Notes: generated by a model from the letters alone, not told the origin. A stretch of DNA of 64,000 nt from Gp1-AA145 sp963757135 (GCA_963757135.1 CAVWQE010000005.1:124001-188000); one strand, 5' to 3'. Shown: positions 1 through 9,206, counted from the stretch's first letter. Program-made: numbers and translations.

Positions 1-633
1 GCGAATAACACGTTCACCGCTCGACTTTTACTTCTGCTCGAAAGTTACCCGCTTCTGGGGCAGTCTGCCTACAAGCAGATTATCGACGACGTGATTCTCG
101 CATATTGGGAAGACTATCCCGATCACAAGAATGACTTCGTCCCCGCATTTTTGGCAAATGACATCCTACGAATGTGGCGAACGTTCTGTGTGAACTATGA
201 GGCGCGAACGCAAAGCGCTCCACCGGAGCGGAGAGCAAAACGGAAGCTAAAGAATTACAAGCTGAAGCATAGTCGCCTGTTAACCTGCTACTCGGGGCTC
301 CTGTTCTTGCTAGCGGTCTCCTCAAAAAATAAAACCGTGAGCCCGGTCGATGCCGCCATGATGGTATCAATGAGCCCAACAGAACGCCTTGAATGGATGT
401 TGGCGCAGCCGGAACTATCGAGTGCTTCGGTTTTGATCCGAGTCCTGCTGGAATACTACGAGAGCTTCTTGACGAATACGGATGCACGTGAGGACGATCT
501 TGTAACAAAGCTGCTGGACAAAGGAGAAGCAAAGAAGTACTTCGCGTCGCAGTTCCGATTTGGCGATGGGATCTTCGAGATCTTCAATGCTGTCGGTGGC
601 AACAACCGTTTTCATCGGCTGCTCGTAGTCTGA
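1..633 (+). CDS. C-terminal part of a protein of unknown function
   Basis: The frame is open from base 1, so the true start lies before the window; 210 residues are visible. The product is mostly helical and contains a conserved-looking block (about residues 50-90) with NDILRMWRTFCVNYE followed by KLKNYKLKHSRLLT and a hydrophobic YSGLLFLLA. I do not recognise it with certainty. The W-R-T-x-C-V-N block reminds me of C-terminal helical regions of nucleotidyltransferase-like proteins, but no catalytic motif is visible here. A GTG at 91 would be an internal start and is not preferred because the reading frame continues upstream without a stop. Confidence 0.6.
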   Translation, partial: ANNTFTARLLLLLESYPLLGQSAYKQIIDDVILAYWEDYPDHKNDFVPAFLANDILRMWRTFCVNYEARTQSAPPERRAKRKLKNYKLKHSRLLTCYSGLLFLLAVSSKNKTVSPVDAAMMVSMSPTERLEWMLAQPELSSASVLIRVLLEYYESFLTNTDAREDDLVTKLLDKGEAKKYFASQFRFGDGIFEIFNAVGGNNRFHRLLVV

Positions 634-750
634 AATGTCAGTAGGCGGATTGGCCCACTCTTTATTCAGTACAAACTTGAGACTGCCCTAGAAGCCGTGC
701 CCTGATACAAATCGCAGTCCTAGCGCCGCTCTTCCACGTTTCTGAAAAAC

Positions 751-1593
751 CTATTGTCCGCCCTTTGCGGCGGCGAAGGTTTGGGCGACAACTTTGCCAA
801 TCAACATCTGACCGGACTGGCTGGGATGAATGTCGCAGGTGAACTGGCTTGCCGGAGATGCATTCAGCAAACCCACGTTGCAAGTTTTGCCTCCGGCGGG
901 GACAGTCGCCGTCTGAAAGGCGGTGAATACGTCGGCAACGACGCCGCCCGATTGCGCCGCAGCTGTCGCCAGCGCATCGTTGAGCGCCGATGTAAGCCCG
1001 GTTTCAGTCGGGTCCGAATAGTCGACAGAATAGTAGTTCACCACAATGATGGTTCCGGTAAATCCGGCCGCGCGCAGATCGGTGAGAATGGTTCCCATAT
1101 TTGCAGTTACCGCGGCAAGCACTGTGGGAAGTTCGGTCGCGATGCAAGTTGGATCGCCCTGGCACACAGCCCTGAGTAAGAGAACGTCGTTAGCTCCGAG
1201 GCCAACGGTGATGAGCCGCGTCTGCGGATGCGATTTCAGGAACGCGAGGGCGAAGTCCAGCTGTGTCGAATTGTAAGAGATATGCAGCTGTGCGCCGGCA
1301 GTCCGGAACTCGCGGCAGCCGTCGTCCGGTGCCGCAAAAGAAAGAAAGCTGCCGCTAGTTTCACCGGGACAAGCCGCGTTAATAACATTCAGCTTTGAGC
1401 CCTGGCCGGCATAGGTGGGAAAACCAATAAAGTTATCCGCATTGACGTATTCAAAGCCCGCCTGAGTGATAAAGCCGAAACTGACACTATCGCCGAGTGC
1501 AAGGTAACGCGGTCCGGATGCGGCTTGGGCCGAAGCTGCGATGGTTGTTCCGGCGAGCATGAGTAGAAGGGCAAAAACACGAGCGCGATACAT
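751..1593 (-). CDS. Secreted SGNH/GDSL-family hydrolase
   Basis: 280 residues. The start ATG at 1593 was chosen because it follows a GGAGG ribosome-binding site and opens a Sec signal peptide (residues 1-22, ending ASAQA). The GDS block with the presumed nucleophile Ser is at about 34-38, a GLGAND block III lies mid-protein, and the catalytic Asp-His pair sits in DIHPSQSG at about 254-256, so the SGNH triad is complete. It should be a periplasmic or secreted esterase/lipase; the natural substrate cannot be read from sequence. It is divergent from the M48 protease gene, and a TATAAT box and a hairpin lie in its leader. Confidence 0.88.
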   Translation of the reverse strand: MYRARVFALLLMLAGTTIAASAQAASGPRYLALGDSVSFGFITQAGFEYVNADNFIGFPTYAGQGSKLNVINAACPGETSGSFLSFAAPDDGCREFRTAGAQLHISYNSTQLDFALAFLKSHPQTRLITVGLGANDVLLLRAVCQGDPTCIATELPTVLAAVTANMGTILTDLRAAGFTGTIIVVNYYSVDYSDPTETGLTSALNDALATAAAQSGGVVADVFTAFQTATVPAGGKTCNVGLLNASPASQFTCDIHPSQSGQMLIGKVVAQTFAAAKGGQ

Positions 1594-1615
1594 GACAAAC
1601 CTCCACGGCTGGTTA

Positions 1616-1635
1616 TCCGAGCAATCAAGCTCGGA
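1616..1635. promoter_or_regulatory. Hairpin in the leader of the SGNH hydrolase gene
   Basis: Perfect 7-bp inverted repeat TCCGAGC-N6-GCTCGGA, between the likely -10 box (1660-1665) and the ribosome-binding site of the minus-strand gene. On the plus strand it is followed by TTTT, so it could instead be a weak plus-strand terminator. Role not established. Confidence 0.35.
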
Positions 1636-1659
1636 TTTTGTGAGCAGAAAAACGGCGCG

Positions 1660-1665
1660 ATTATA
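1660..1665 (-). promoter_or_regulatory. Probable -10 box of the SGNH hydrolase promoter
   Basis: A perfect TATAAT on the minus strand, placing transcription start near 1650 and giving a leader of about 57 nt. No good -35 hexamer was found at 16-18 bp, so an activator may be needed or the match may be chance. Confidence 0.4.
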
Positions 1666-1830
1666 CACCGTTCCGGAGGCGGTTCGGCAGGACAATTTGG
1701 GAATCCTGGCAGACTTGCGGCATGCGGAAACTTCGCTTCATCATCGCACCACAAATTCTTGGCGGAGGTGTAATATCGTTCTTCTTCCCGACCAAGGTTT
1801 TTCCGACAATATCCGACAGGGAGGCTGCCC

Positions 1831-3192
1831 GTGAGAAAGTTCCGGCTTCGTGTCGTCTGTTTAGCTGTCGTCACATTTGCTCTAACACACCTGGCTGCAC
1901 ATGCCGCACAGACTGCAGTCGTCCCTGATGCCCAACAACAATCACAATCTGCATCATCACCCGCGACTGCGTCGGCTGCCTCGCCACAAACCGGGAAGGT
2001 GACGGCGTACACTCTGCCTCCCGATCTCTACAAGAAAGCGCGCGAGCGCAGCCGAATTCGTTTTCATCTGGCCCTGATCGGCTTCGTCTATGGATTGGTA
2101 GTATTGTTGTTGCTTCTTCGCTGGGGGATTCCGCCTGCGTATCGCAACTGGGCGGAAAAGATCTCTGGTCGCCGGTTTCTACAGGCGCTGGTGTTTGCGC
2201 CTCTGCTGCTGCTGACGATCGCGGTTTTGACTCTGCCTCTCGATATCTATGGTGAGATGGTAGAAAAAAGATTCGGCATCTCGGTGCAGAACTGGGGATC
2301 GTGGAGTTGGGATTGGATTAAAGGCGAGCTGATCTCGCTGATCATCGGGACAATTTTTGTCTGGCTGCTCTACGTCGTGATTCGCCGCAGTCCGCGTCGC
2401 TGGTGGTTCTACTTCTGGTTGGTTACTCTGCCCATCGGTGTGTTTCTGTTCTTCATCGGCCCCTGGGTAATCGATCCGTTATTCCATAAGTTCGAACCCC
2501 TGCAGCAGAAAGATCCCTCGCTGACCGCCGCCCTCGAAAAAATGGAGCAGCACGCCGGAGAGAACATTCCTCCGCAGCGCATGTTCTGGATGGGGGCCGG
2601 CGAAAAGACAACCGGCCTCAACGCATATGTCACCGGCATCGGAAGCTCAAAGCGTATTGTGGTCTGGGACACCACCATCGCCAAGATGGACACGCCGCAA
2701 ATCGTCTTCGTGGCCGGCCATGAAACCGGACATTACGTGCTCCACCACATTCCAAAAGGACTTTCGTTTTTTGCGGTTCTGTTGCTGGTCGTCTTTTACA
2801 TTGGATACCGCGTGATCGGCTGGATTCTCCGCCGCTGGGGCCCCACGTGGGGAGTTCGGGGCCTGGATGACTGGGCGTCGCTCCCGATCTTGATGTTTCT
2901 ACTGTCTATCTTTCTGTTTGTGACCACACCTATCGGCAGCGCGTTTAGCCGCCACCTCGAGCATCAGGCCGATCAGTACGGGCTTGAGGTCACCCACGGT
3001 CTCACGCCAGACTCAGGTCAAGTTGCGGCCCAAGCATTTCAAGTTCTGGGGGAAGTAAACCTGGCCGACCCGGATCCGAATCCGGTGAACGTGTTCCTGT
3101 TCTACGATCATCCGCCAGTTCCGGATCGCGTGCGCTTCAGCCTGGACTACGATCCGTGGTCGAACGGCGGTCACGGTGAGTTCGTGAAGTAA
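1831..3192 (+). CDS. M48-family membrane zinc protease (Ste24/CAAX protease-like)
   Basis: 453 residues starting at GTG after GGGAGG. An N-terminal signal or first membrane segment (1-27) is followed by a low-complexity Ala/Gln/Ser linker and several membrane segments (about 80-98, 118-137, 168-185, 193-213, 312-330, 350-370). The zinc site is HETGH at 297-301 with the third ligand Glu at about 377 in LEHQADQYGLE, which matches the M48 gluzincin pattern. The conserved IDPLFHKFEPL segment is typical of Ste24-type enzymes. Likely role is proteolytic quality control or processing of membrane proteins. The small four-Cys gene follows 32 bp downstream. Confidence 0.9.
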   Translation: MRKFRLRVVCLAVVTFALTHLAAHAAQTAVVPDAQQQSQSASSPATASAASPQTGKVTAYTLPPDLYKKARERSRIRFHLALIGFVYGLVVLLLLLRWGIPPAYRNWAEKISGRRFLQALVFAPLLLLTIAVLTLPLDIYGEMVEKRFGISVQNWGSWSWDWIKGELISLIIGTIFVWLLYVVIRRSPRRWWFYFWLVTLPIGVFLFFIGPWVIDPLFHKFEPLQQKDPSLTAALEKMEQHAGENIPPQRMFWMGAGEKTTGLNAYVTGIGSSKRIVVWDTTIAKMDTPQIVFVAGHETGHYVLHHIPKGLSFFAVLLLVVFYIGYRVIGWILRRWGPTWGVRGLDDWASLPILMFLLSIFLFVTTPIGSAFSRHLEHQADQYGLEVTHGLTPDSGQVAAQAFQVLGEVNLADPDPNPVNVFLFYDHPPVPDRVRFSLDYDPWSNGGHGEFVK

Positions 3193-3224
3193 GAGGCAAC
3201 CGTGACAGCGGTCTCCCGCTATCA

Positions 3225-3428
3225 TTGAGTGTGCTCGAAAGAGAAACTTCAACTCAGTACGTCGCTGCGGGCCTGTGCACGCGGTGCAGCCACATGCAGT
3301 GCATCACGTCAGATCGCGGCACCCTTTTCTACTTGTGCAGGCTGTCTGCCACCGATGCGAGTTTCCCGAAATATCCGCGGCTGCCGGTGATTCAATGTTC
3401 AGGGTTTGAGAACAAACGGGACGAGTGA
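3225..3428 (+). CDS. Small conserved protein with four cysteines
   Basis: 67 residues from TTG at 3225; GTG at 3231 is an alternative. Pattern CxxC-x4-C ... YLC ... C, with a C-terminal block FPKYPRLPVIQCSGFE. I recall short bacterial proteins ending in FPKYPxLPVxxCxGFE, which supports a real gene, but no function is known to me. The cysteines suggest a small zinc ribbon or metal site. It follows the M48 gene in the same direction and may be cotranscribed. Confidence 0.6.
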   Translation: MSVLERETSTQYVAAGLCTRCSHMQCITSDRGTLFYLCRLSATDASFPKYPRLPVIQCSGFENKRDE

Positions 3429-3458
3429 TACCGATTTCTCGCGATTTCAGAAGACCCT

Positions 3459-4895
3459 CTATGGCGCCGTGTACGCGGTCTTCACGACCGTGAAAAATTC
3501 CTTGGCATAAGTGCCTTGTTCGCGCGGACCATAGCTCGATCCCTTTCGCCCGCCGAACGGAACGTGATAATCGACGCCCGCTGTGGGCAGGTTCACCATT
3601 ACCAGCCCGGCTTCGGCCTTTTTCTTGAAGTCGCTGGCGTACTTCAGCGAAGTTGTGACCACGCCAGCCGCCAATCCAAATTCCGTATCGTTGCTGGTCG
3701 TGAGTGCTTCTTCGTAGTCCTTTACCTTAATCACGGTTGCAATCGGCCCAAACATTTCTTCGCGATTAATCCGCATCGTGTTCTTCGTCTCGGTGAACAA
3801 GGCTGGAGAAAAATAAAACCCTTTGCTCTCGCGCGTCACACTCTCTCCGCCTGCGGCCAGCCGTGCGCCCTCCTGCTGGCCCACTTTGAGATACTTCGCG
3901 TCCTGATCGAACTGCGATTGATCCACGACCGGGCCGATATCAGTTCCATCCTTCAGCGCATTATCGACTTTCAGCATCTTCATTTTGTCGGTAAGCGCCG
4001 AAACAAAAGAATCGTGAATTTTCTCAGTCACAATCAAGCGACTGGACGCCGTGCATCGCTGACCCGTCGAATAAAACGCCCCCTGGGTCGCGCAATTCAC
4101 CGCGACCTGCAGGTCCGCATCGTCCAGAATCACGAGCGGATTTTTTCCGCCCATTTCAAGCTGTATCTTTGCCCCGCGCGCCATCGCCTTGGTTCCCAGC
4201 GCCCGCCCAACGGGGTTCGATCCGGTAAACGTGACCGCATCCACCTCAGGAGAATTCACCATGGCTTCCCCCACGACCGAACCCGAGCCCATAACCAGGT
4301 TGAACACGCCAGCCGGAAGTCCGGCGCGCGAAATAATTTCGCTCAATGCCCAGGCAGTTCCCGGGACCAGATTGGCCGGTTTGAAAATCACGCAGTTGCC
4401 GAACGCGAGGGCAGGCGCAATCTTCCACGCTGGAATCGCCATGGGAAAATTCCACGGCGATATCACTCCGACGACACCTACCGGCTCACGCGTCACATCA
4501 ATGTCAACTCCAGGACGCACCGAGCTCAGGTGCTCCCCGGTGTGTCGCAAAACCTCGCCGGCAAAGAATTTGAAAATCATTCCGCCGCGCGCAACTTCGC
4601 CAATTCCCTCGGGCAGGGTCTTGCCTTCTTCGCGCGACAGCAGTCGCCCGAGTTCTTCTTTGCGGGCCAGAATTTCATTGCCGATTTTGTCCAGGATGTC
4701 GCTGCGCTGCTGCAGCGGAAAGTCTCTCCACTTCTTGAAAGCCGCGCGCGCCGCCGAAATTGCCGTCCTGGCCGTGGTCGCATCCGCAAGCGCGTACACT
4801 CCGACAACGTCATTCAGGTCGGAAGGATTGATGTTCCGGGTTTCTCCGGTGTCGTTGATCCATTCGCCATTTACGAAATTCTTGAATTGATCCAT
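3459..4895 (-). CDS. Aldehyde dehydrogenase, ketoglutarate-semialdehyde (YcbD) type
   Basis: 478 residues from ATG at 4895, preceded by GGACAGGA; an in-frame ATG at 4931 would add 12 residues. All ALDH landmarks are present: the N of SPWNFPMAIP (about 149), the general base Glu in LEMGG (about 247) and the nucleophile Cys in GQRCTASS (about 281). The C-terminal block PFGGRKGSSYGPREQG resembles 2,5-dioxovalerate (alpha-ketoglutarate semialdehyde) dehydrogenases of the YcbD kind, which finish oxidative pentose and sugar-acid pathways. A succinate-semialdehyde activity is possible. It lies near the carbohydrate island, though the tRNA separates them. Confidence 0.85.
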   Translation of the reverse strand: MDQFKNFVNGEWINDTGETRNINPSDLNDVVGVYALADATTARTAISAARAAFKKWRDFPLQQRSDILDKIGNEILARKEELGRLLSREEGKTLPEGIGEVARGGMIFKFFAGEVLRHTGEHLSSVRPGVDIDVTREPVGVVGVISPWNFPMAIPAWKIAPALAFGNCVIFKPANLVPGTAWALSEIISRAGLPAGVFNLVMGSGSVVGEAMVNSPEVDAVTFTGSNPVGRALGTKAMARGAKIQLEMGGKNPLVILDDADLQVAVNCATQGAFYSTGQRCTASSRLIVTEKIHDSFVSALTDKMKMLKVDNALKDGTDIGPVVDQSQFDQDAKYLKVGQQEGARLAAGGESVTRESKGFYFSPALFTETKNTMRINREEMFGPIATVIKVKDYEEALTTSNDTEFGLAAGVVTTSLKYASDFKKKAEAGLVMVNLPTAGVDYHVPFGGRKGSSYGPREQGTYAKEFFTVVKTAYTAP

Positions 4896-5178
4896 GTCCT
4901 GTCCGTTTGACAATAATTTTCCTGGCTCCATCGTAACAATGTTTCGCCGGGTGCTGCTCAGGACGAGCGTCTCGACTATCGCAACTCTGCGTGGCGCTAC
5001 CGTCCTTCGTCAACCCGCAAACGGGTAGCGAAGCTTAGCAGTGCTGCGTTCCGGATTTTGGAGCAAGAGGCAGGAATGCAGGCTGCCCATCTACAAGCGC
5101 GGAACGTTACTTTCGGTGGCTGAGAAATGCAGCCCCGCGCCGACGCAGTTACGGCGATCTGTTGTGACTGAAAGAAAT

Positions 5179-5255
5179 GGTAGGCACGTGGGGACTCGAA
5201 CCCCAGACCTCTACCGTGTCAAGGTAGCGCTCTAACCAACTGAGCTACGCGCCTA
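5179..5255 (-). tRNA. tRNA-Val (anticodon GAC), CCA encoded
   Basis: A 77-nt cloverleaf read by hand on the minus strand: 7-bp acceptor stem with one G-U pair, D arm GCTC/GAGC, anticodon stem CTACC/GGTAG with loop TTGACAC (anticodon GAC), a 5-bp T stem TGGGG/CCCCA with loop TTCGAGT, discriminator A, and an encoded CCA. It reads GUC (and GUU) valine codons. Confidence 0.95.
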
Positions 5256-5433
5256 AAACTGGGAGAGCGAATTGCGACCCTCAAAATGGCCCGCTTTCCT
5301 CAACGATTTTATCACGCGGCGCAGTGACTAGCGCTTGGTTGGCAGCAAGCCTTGCGTGTACAAATCCTGAGTGATTTTGCTGTTTGCGTGACGCAAGCTC
5401 TCTGTATAACCCTATTCTCGCCGTCTGTTGGAC

Positions 5434-6759
5434 TCAACCAAGTGCCAGTTCCTTTTGTAATTGCTCCAAGGGTATGTTCTTGGTTTCTGGAACCATTGTT
5501 TTCACCCACACCAATTGGAGACACATCATGCCGGCAAAGAATGCAAACACATATCCCGGAGGAAAGGATGAGACCATCTTGGGGAAGAAGGTTGTGAGCA
5601 GGGCGGCAAAGATCCAGTGCGTGAAGCTGCCCAGGCTTTGTCCCTCCGCCCGGTGGCGGTTGGGAAATATTTCGGAGATGAACACCCAGATCACCGCGCC
5701 TTGGCCAATCGCGTGAGCGGCGATAAAGGCGAAAACGCAAATGGGAATGATCGAGTAGTGCGCATGGAAAAATCCCCAGGCAACCATGCCGAGGGAAGCA
5801 ATGTAGCCGAATGAACCAATATAGAGGAGCGTACGACGTCCGAGACGGTCGATCAGCCACAGGCCAACAAATGTAAACACCAGATTGGTAATGCCAATGC
5901 CCACCGATTGCAGAAGCGCAGCTTTCGCGCCCAGCCCGGTAAGCTCGAAAATCCGCGGTGCAAAGTACAGAATGGCATTGATTCCTGACATCTGGTTGAA
6001 GAAAGCAATCAGGATCGCAAGCATGATTGGCTTGCGAAGCTGACGGGTCCAAAAATGCCCGGAGGAGACGTTTTCTGCGGACGCGGCGATGATCTCATCC
6101 GCTTCCGCGGCGATCTCAGAGGCGGGAGCATCGGGTTCTATCGTTTGCAGCGCTTGCAGCCCAGCTTCGCGATCACCCCTTTTGCTCAAAAGCCAGCGCG
6201 GGCTCTCCGGAAGCGTCAGGCAAGCGAGAGCATACAATAAGGATGGAAAGGCCGCCACGCCTAGCATCCAGCGCCAGGCAGTTGGTCCGATTCCGGCAAG
6301 CAGAGCGTTGGAGACGAAAGCAACCAGAATGCCGAGAACAATGTTGAACTGAAACATACCGCCGAGCCGGCCTCGGTTCTTCGGCGGTGCGATCTCGGCG
6401 ATGTACATGGGCGCGACCACGGTAGAAACACCAATTCCCAGTCCGCCAATGAATCGCGCGATAATGAAGGTCCCAACATTCGGGGCCAATGCCGACCCTG
6501 CTGCGCCGACGATGTAAAGCAGTCCGATCCATAAGAGCGTAAATTTTCGCCCGAAACGATCAGCCGGCCATCCTCCAAACAGCGCACCAAAAACCGTTCC
6601 ATAGAGTGCGGACGCAATTGCAAACCCGTGCAAGCCGGGGCTCAGACCCCAGAGCGACTGAATTGTCTTTTCGGCCCCGGAAATGACGACGGTATCGAAG
6701 CCAAACAGAAAACCAGCCAGAGCCGCCGTAAGTGCCCAGAAGAAGATGCGAGCATTCAT
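5434..6759 (-). CDS. Sugar-porter family MFS transporter
   Basis: 441 residues from ATG at 6759. Twelve hydrophobic segments; sugar-porter signatures include GGWPADRFGRK after TM2, PESPRWLLSKRG at the end of the first half, a long central loop, and a C-terminal PETK motif. It begins GFLFGFDTVVISGA, the usual TM1 sequence of sugar/H+ symporters. It starts 16 bp after the flavoprotein stop and is the last gene of the 11580-5434 run. Inference: it imports the mono- or disaccharide released in the periplasm by the upstream enzymes. The exact sugar cannot be assigned. Confidence 0.9.
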   Translation of the reverse strand: MNARIFFWALTAALAGFLFGFDTVVISGAEKTIQSLWGLSPGLHGFAIASALYGTVFGALFGGWPADRFGRKFTLLWIGLLYIVGAAGSALAPNVGTFIIARFIGGLGIGVSTVVAPMYIAEIAPPKNRGRLGGMFQFNIVLGILVAFVSNALLAGIGPTAWRWMLGVAAFPSLLYALACLTLPESPRWLLSKRGDREAGLQALQTIEPDAPASEIAAEADEIIAASAENVSSGHFWTRQLRKPIMLAILIAFFNQMSGINAILYFAPRIFELTGLGAKAALLQSVGIGITNLVFTFVGLWLIDRLGRRTLLYIGSFGYIASLGMVAWGFFHAHYSIIPICVFAFIAAHAIGQGAVIWVFISEIFPNRHRAEGQSLGSFTHWIFAALLTTFFPKMVSSFPPGYVFAFFAGMMCLQLVWVKTMVPETKNIPLEQLQKELALG

Positions 6760-6775
6760 ATAGGTTTTGATTGCA

Positions 6776-8134
6776 TCACGATGCCATGGCAAAGATATTG
6801 CGATTGAGGAAGTCGTTGCGAAATTTTCCCTTGGGATCGTATCGCCTGCACAATTCAATAAAGTCGGGCAGTTTTTGGTAACTGGAACGAAGCTTCTCTG
6901 GACTTATCGTGAACAGCTTCCCCCAGTGCGGACGGACATCGAACGGCGCCAGTTCTCTTTCAATTATGGGAAGTAATTTGCTTACCGCCGGCCAGTCCTG
7001 TTTCCACGTGAAGTGAATGGTCACGCGGGGTTCTTTATAACACGTACTCATCCAGAGATTGTCGGCGGCGATGCTGCGGATTTCTGAAATCAACAAGTGC
7101 GGGCCAACCTGGTCGTGCAAGCGCTCAACCGCCAGGATTGCTTCAACCGCATGGCGGCGAGGCACGAAGTATTCTGATTGCAGCTCTTTGCCGGCGCTCG
7201 GCGTGAATCCCATGCGAAAGTGCGGAAGCCGTTCGTACCACGGCCCCGGTACGCCCATCTGCGGAGTGCAGTTTTCAGCGGAAAGTGCAGCGATCGGGTG
7301 AAGGTTCCTGGCTGCGGGCTTCGCACCAAAAAACTTCCGTGCCGCCCGGTCACGCTCTCCTTGTTCGATGCGGCTCTTGAGCCAAACTTCATTGACGCGC
7401 TGTTTCTGCCAATCGGTGAACAGGCTGACGCTGTACGCGCTGGACATGATCGCATCGAAGTGTTGTTTCACTTCCGTGAAGGGCAGATTTTCGTACACGT
7501 ACTGGCGCATCTGGTAAGTGGGCTGAATGTCGAGTGTGACCTTGGTGATTACGCCCAAGGCTCCAAGTCCAACCACTGCGCCATGAAACGTCTCGCCATC
7601 GCGCGAGCGTGACAATTGCACCGTGTCACCAGACGCGGTAACGAATTCGACTGCGGAGACGGCGGTCGCAAGGTTGCCGTTGCCATCGCCAGATCCGTGA
7701 GTTCCCGTGCTGCAGGCGCCCGCCACCGAAATATGAGGAAGCGATGCCAGATTGTGGAGCGCGAATCCCTTGCTGTCGAGGTACGGGCACAACTGTCCGT
7801 AGGTCATTCCGGCCTCGAGAGTCACGGTGCGGGCCTCGGGGTCGAGAGCGACCACTTTGTCCATCTTCTTGAGAGAAAGAAAGTAGTTCGTGCTGTCGGC
7901 AATCTTGTTGAAGCAGTGCCGCGTGCCGAGCACCTTGAATTTTTCTTCTCTTTTGACAAAGTTCTTGACCTGTTCCACTGAGTCGGCCGCATACAACTGC
8001 TCGGTGCTGTACTCGACATTGCCCGCCCAGTTCTTCAACTTGTCAAGCTTCCCGCCTGCCCACGAAAGTATAGGAGAGAGAACCGGCATCGCCATCAACA
8101 TAGAAGACAGTTTAAGAAAAGCGCGTTTGTTCAA
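6776..8134 (-). CDS. Exported FAD-linked oxidase, alditol/aldonolactone oxidase type
   Basis: 452 residues from a TTG at 8134, preceded by GGAGGAAG at slightly long spacing; an upstream TTG at 8170 is possible. An N-terminal hydrophobic segment (about 6-27) suggests export. The FAD_binding_4 domain follows, with LGTRHCFN at about 69-76. In alditol oxidase the matching His carries covalent 8-alpha-histidyl FAD, so His73 is the likely attachment site. The C-terminal ALO-type domain ends FRNDFLNRNIF. Expected reaction: oxidation of an alditol or sugar lactone with O2 or another acceptor. It lies between GH130 and the MFS gene, fitting oxidation of a released sugar. Confidence 0.82.
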   Translation of the reverse strand: MNKRAFLKLSSMLMAMPVLSPILSWAGGKLDKLKNWAGNVEYSTEQLYAADSVEQVKNFVKREEKFKVLGTRHCFNKIADSTNYFLSLKKMDKVVALDPEARTVTLEAGMTYGQLCPYLDSKGFALHNLASLPHISVAGACSTGTHGSGDGNGNLATAVSAVEFVTASGDTVQLSRSRDGETFHGAVVGLGALGVITKVTLDIQPTYQMRQYVYENLPFTEVKQHFDAIMSSAYSVSLFTDWQKQRVNEVWLKSRIEQGERDRAARKFFGAKPAARNLHPIAALSAENCTPQMGVPGPWYERLPHFRMGFTPSAGKELQSEYFVPRRHAVEAILAVERLHDQVGPHLLISEIRSIAADNLWMSTCYKEPRVTIHFTWKQDWPAVSKLLPIIERELAPFDVRPHWGKLFTISPEKLRSSYQKLPDFIELCRRYDPKGKFRNDFLNRNIFAMAS

Positions 8135-8177
8135 GGAGTGAACTTCCTCCGTTCGGAAACTTGACTGCAACTTCTAA

Positions 8178-9206
8178 TTACTGAACCGCTGCGGACGCAA
8201 CCCCCACATACTTGTCTGCGCCACCGTAGTAGAACAACCAACGATTGCCATCTCGAACCAGTCCCTCGACGAAAACGACGTTAGGCACCTGGCCGATTTT
8301 CTCCCAGTCATGCACTGGTTCGAAGATCGGTTGGTCGGCGCGGGCGAGGACTTTGGTCGGATTATTCTTATCGAACAGGGCCCATCCGGTGCGGTACACG
8401 TTCTTATCATCCGCACCGTTATAAATTAGAAAAATGCCCTTTTCCGTGACGACCGGCGCCGGGCCAGGTTCCACGACTTGAGAGTCGAACATTTTCGGAC
8501 GGCTGGAGAGAACCGGATGATCGAGCGCATCCGTCCAGTGGATCAGATCGCTTGAATGGGCTATTGCCATCTGCGTTAGCTGGTTGGCGCCATCCGCAAG
8601 ATAATACATCCAGTACTTACCCTTAATTTTCTCAGGAACAATGGCCCCGGATTTCGTCCATCCTACGTTCCATTTTCCTTTGTATGCGGGCATTATGACG
8701 CCTTGCCGTTTCCAATGGATGAGATCAGTTGAAGTTGCCAGGCAAAGCTGAGCATCGCCATGGATGGGGCCGTTCGCGTGCATGCCTTGGCCGCCCTGAT
8801 TGTTGTATGCGGTGTAAGTCAAATAAAAGGAATTTCCGATCTTCACTAATCTGGGATCTTCTACGCCCCCTCCAGTCTCATACGGCGCATCGGCCACCAT
8901 CACCGGATCGGATCGCCGCACAAAATGGACGCCGTCGTCGCTAGTGGCGTAACCAAGAGATGATTTGCCGTGGAGGTCCTGGGCCCGGTACAGCATCACA
9001 AATTTCCCATCGTACTTCACTACGGCGGGATTAAATGTTCCAGCAGACTCGAAGCCTTTACCCTCGGGAGAAATGATCGGCTTGCCGGACTCTCGATCCC
9101 ACTTCCCAAAAGGTATTCTGAATTGGGTCGTCGCCGCGATAGCGATCACCGCCAGAGCGGCAATCCCTATGCAACGAGTGCCTGCGCGAGTCAAACTGCT
9201 CTGCAT
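8178..9206 (-). CDS. GH130-family enzyme (mannoside phosphorylase/hydrolase), exported
   Basis: 342 residues from ATG at 9206, chosen for GGAAGGG upstream and because it begins a signal peptide (about 1-27). The five-bladed-propeller signatures of GH130 are clear: FNPAVVKYDGKFVMLYRA (about 59-75), GGGVEDPRLVKIGNSFYLTYTAY (112-134, with the presumed catalytic Asp in EDPR), and a C-terminal VVFVEGLV...LFYYGGAD. GH130 members act on beta-mannosides by phosphorolysis or, in some subfamilies, hydrolysis. Export argues for the hydrolytic type since inorganic phosphate is limiting outside the cytoplasm. It sits between the six-hairpin gene and the flavoprotein. Confidence 0.88.
   Translation of the reverse strand: MQSSLTRAGTRCIGIAALAVIAIAATTQFRIPFGKWDRESGKPIISPEGKGFESAGTFNPAVVKYDGKFVMLYRAQDLHGKSSLGYATSDDGVHFVRRSDPVMVADAPYETGGGVEDPRLVKIGNSFYLTYTAYNNQGGQGMHANGPIHGDAQLCLATSTDLIHWKRQGVIMPAYKGKWNVGWTKSGAIVPEKIKGKYWMYYLADGANQLTQMAIAHSSDLIHWTDALDHPVLSSRPKMFDSQVVEPGPAPVVTEKGIFLIYNGADDKNVYRTGWALFDKNNPTKVLARADQPIFEPVHDWEKIGQVPNVVFVEGLVRDGNRWLFYYGGADKYVGVASAAVQ

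Noticed and set aside
3516..4910. Long open frame on the plus strand, 464 codons, opposite the aldehyde dehydrogenase gene
   Set aside because: Its product is rich in Arg/His and shows no domain. The minus strand has all ALDH motifs in order, so this is an antisense shadow.
5385..5397. Palindrome TTGCGTGACGCAA downstream of the sugar porter as a terminator
   Set aside because: No T-run follows on the minus strand and the symmetry has only 6-bp arms around a single base.
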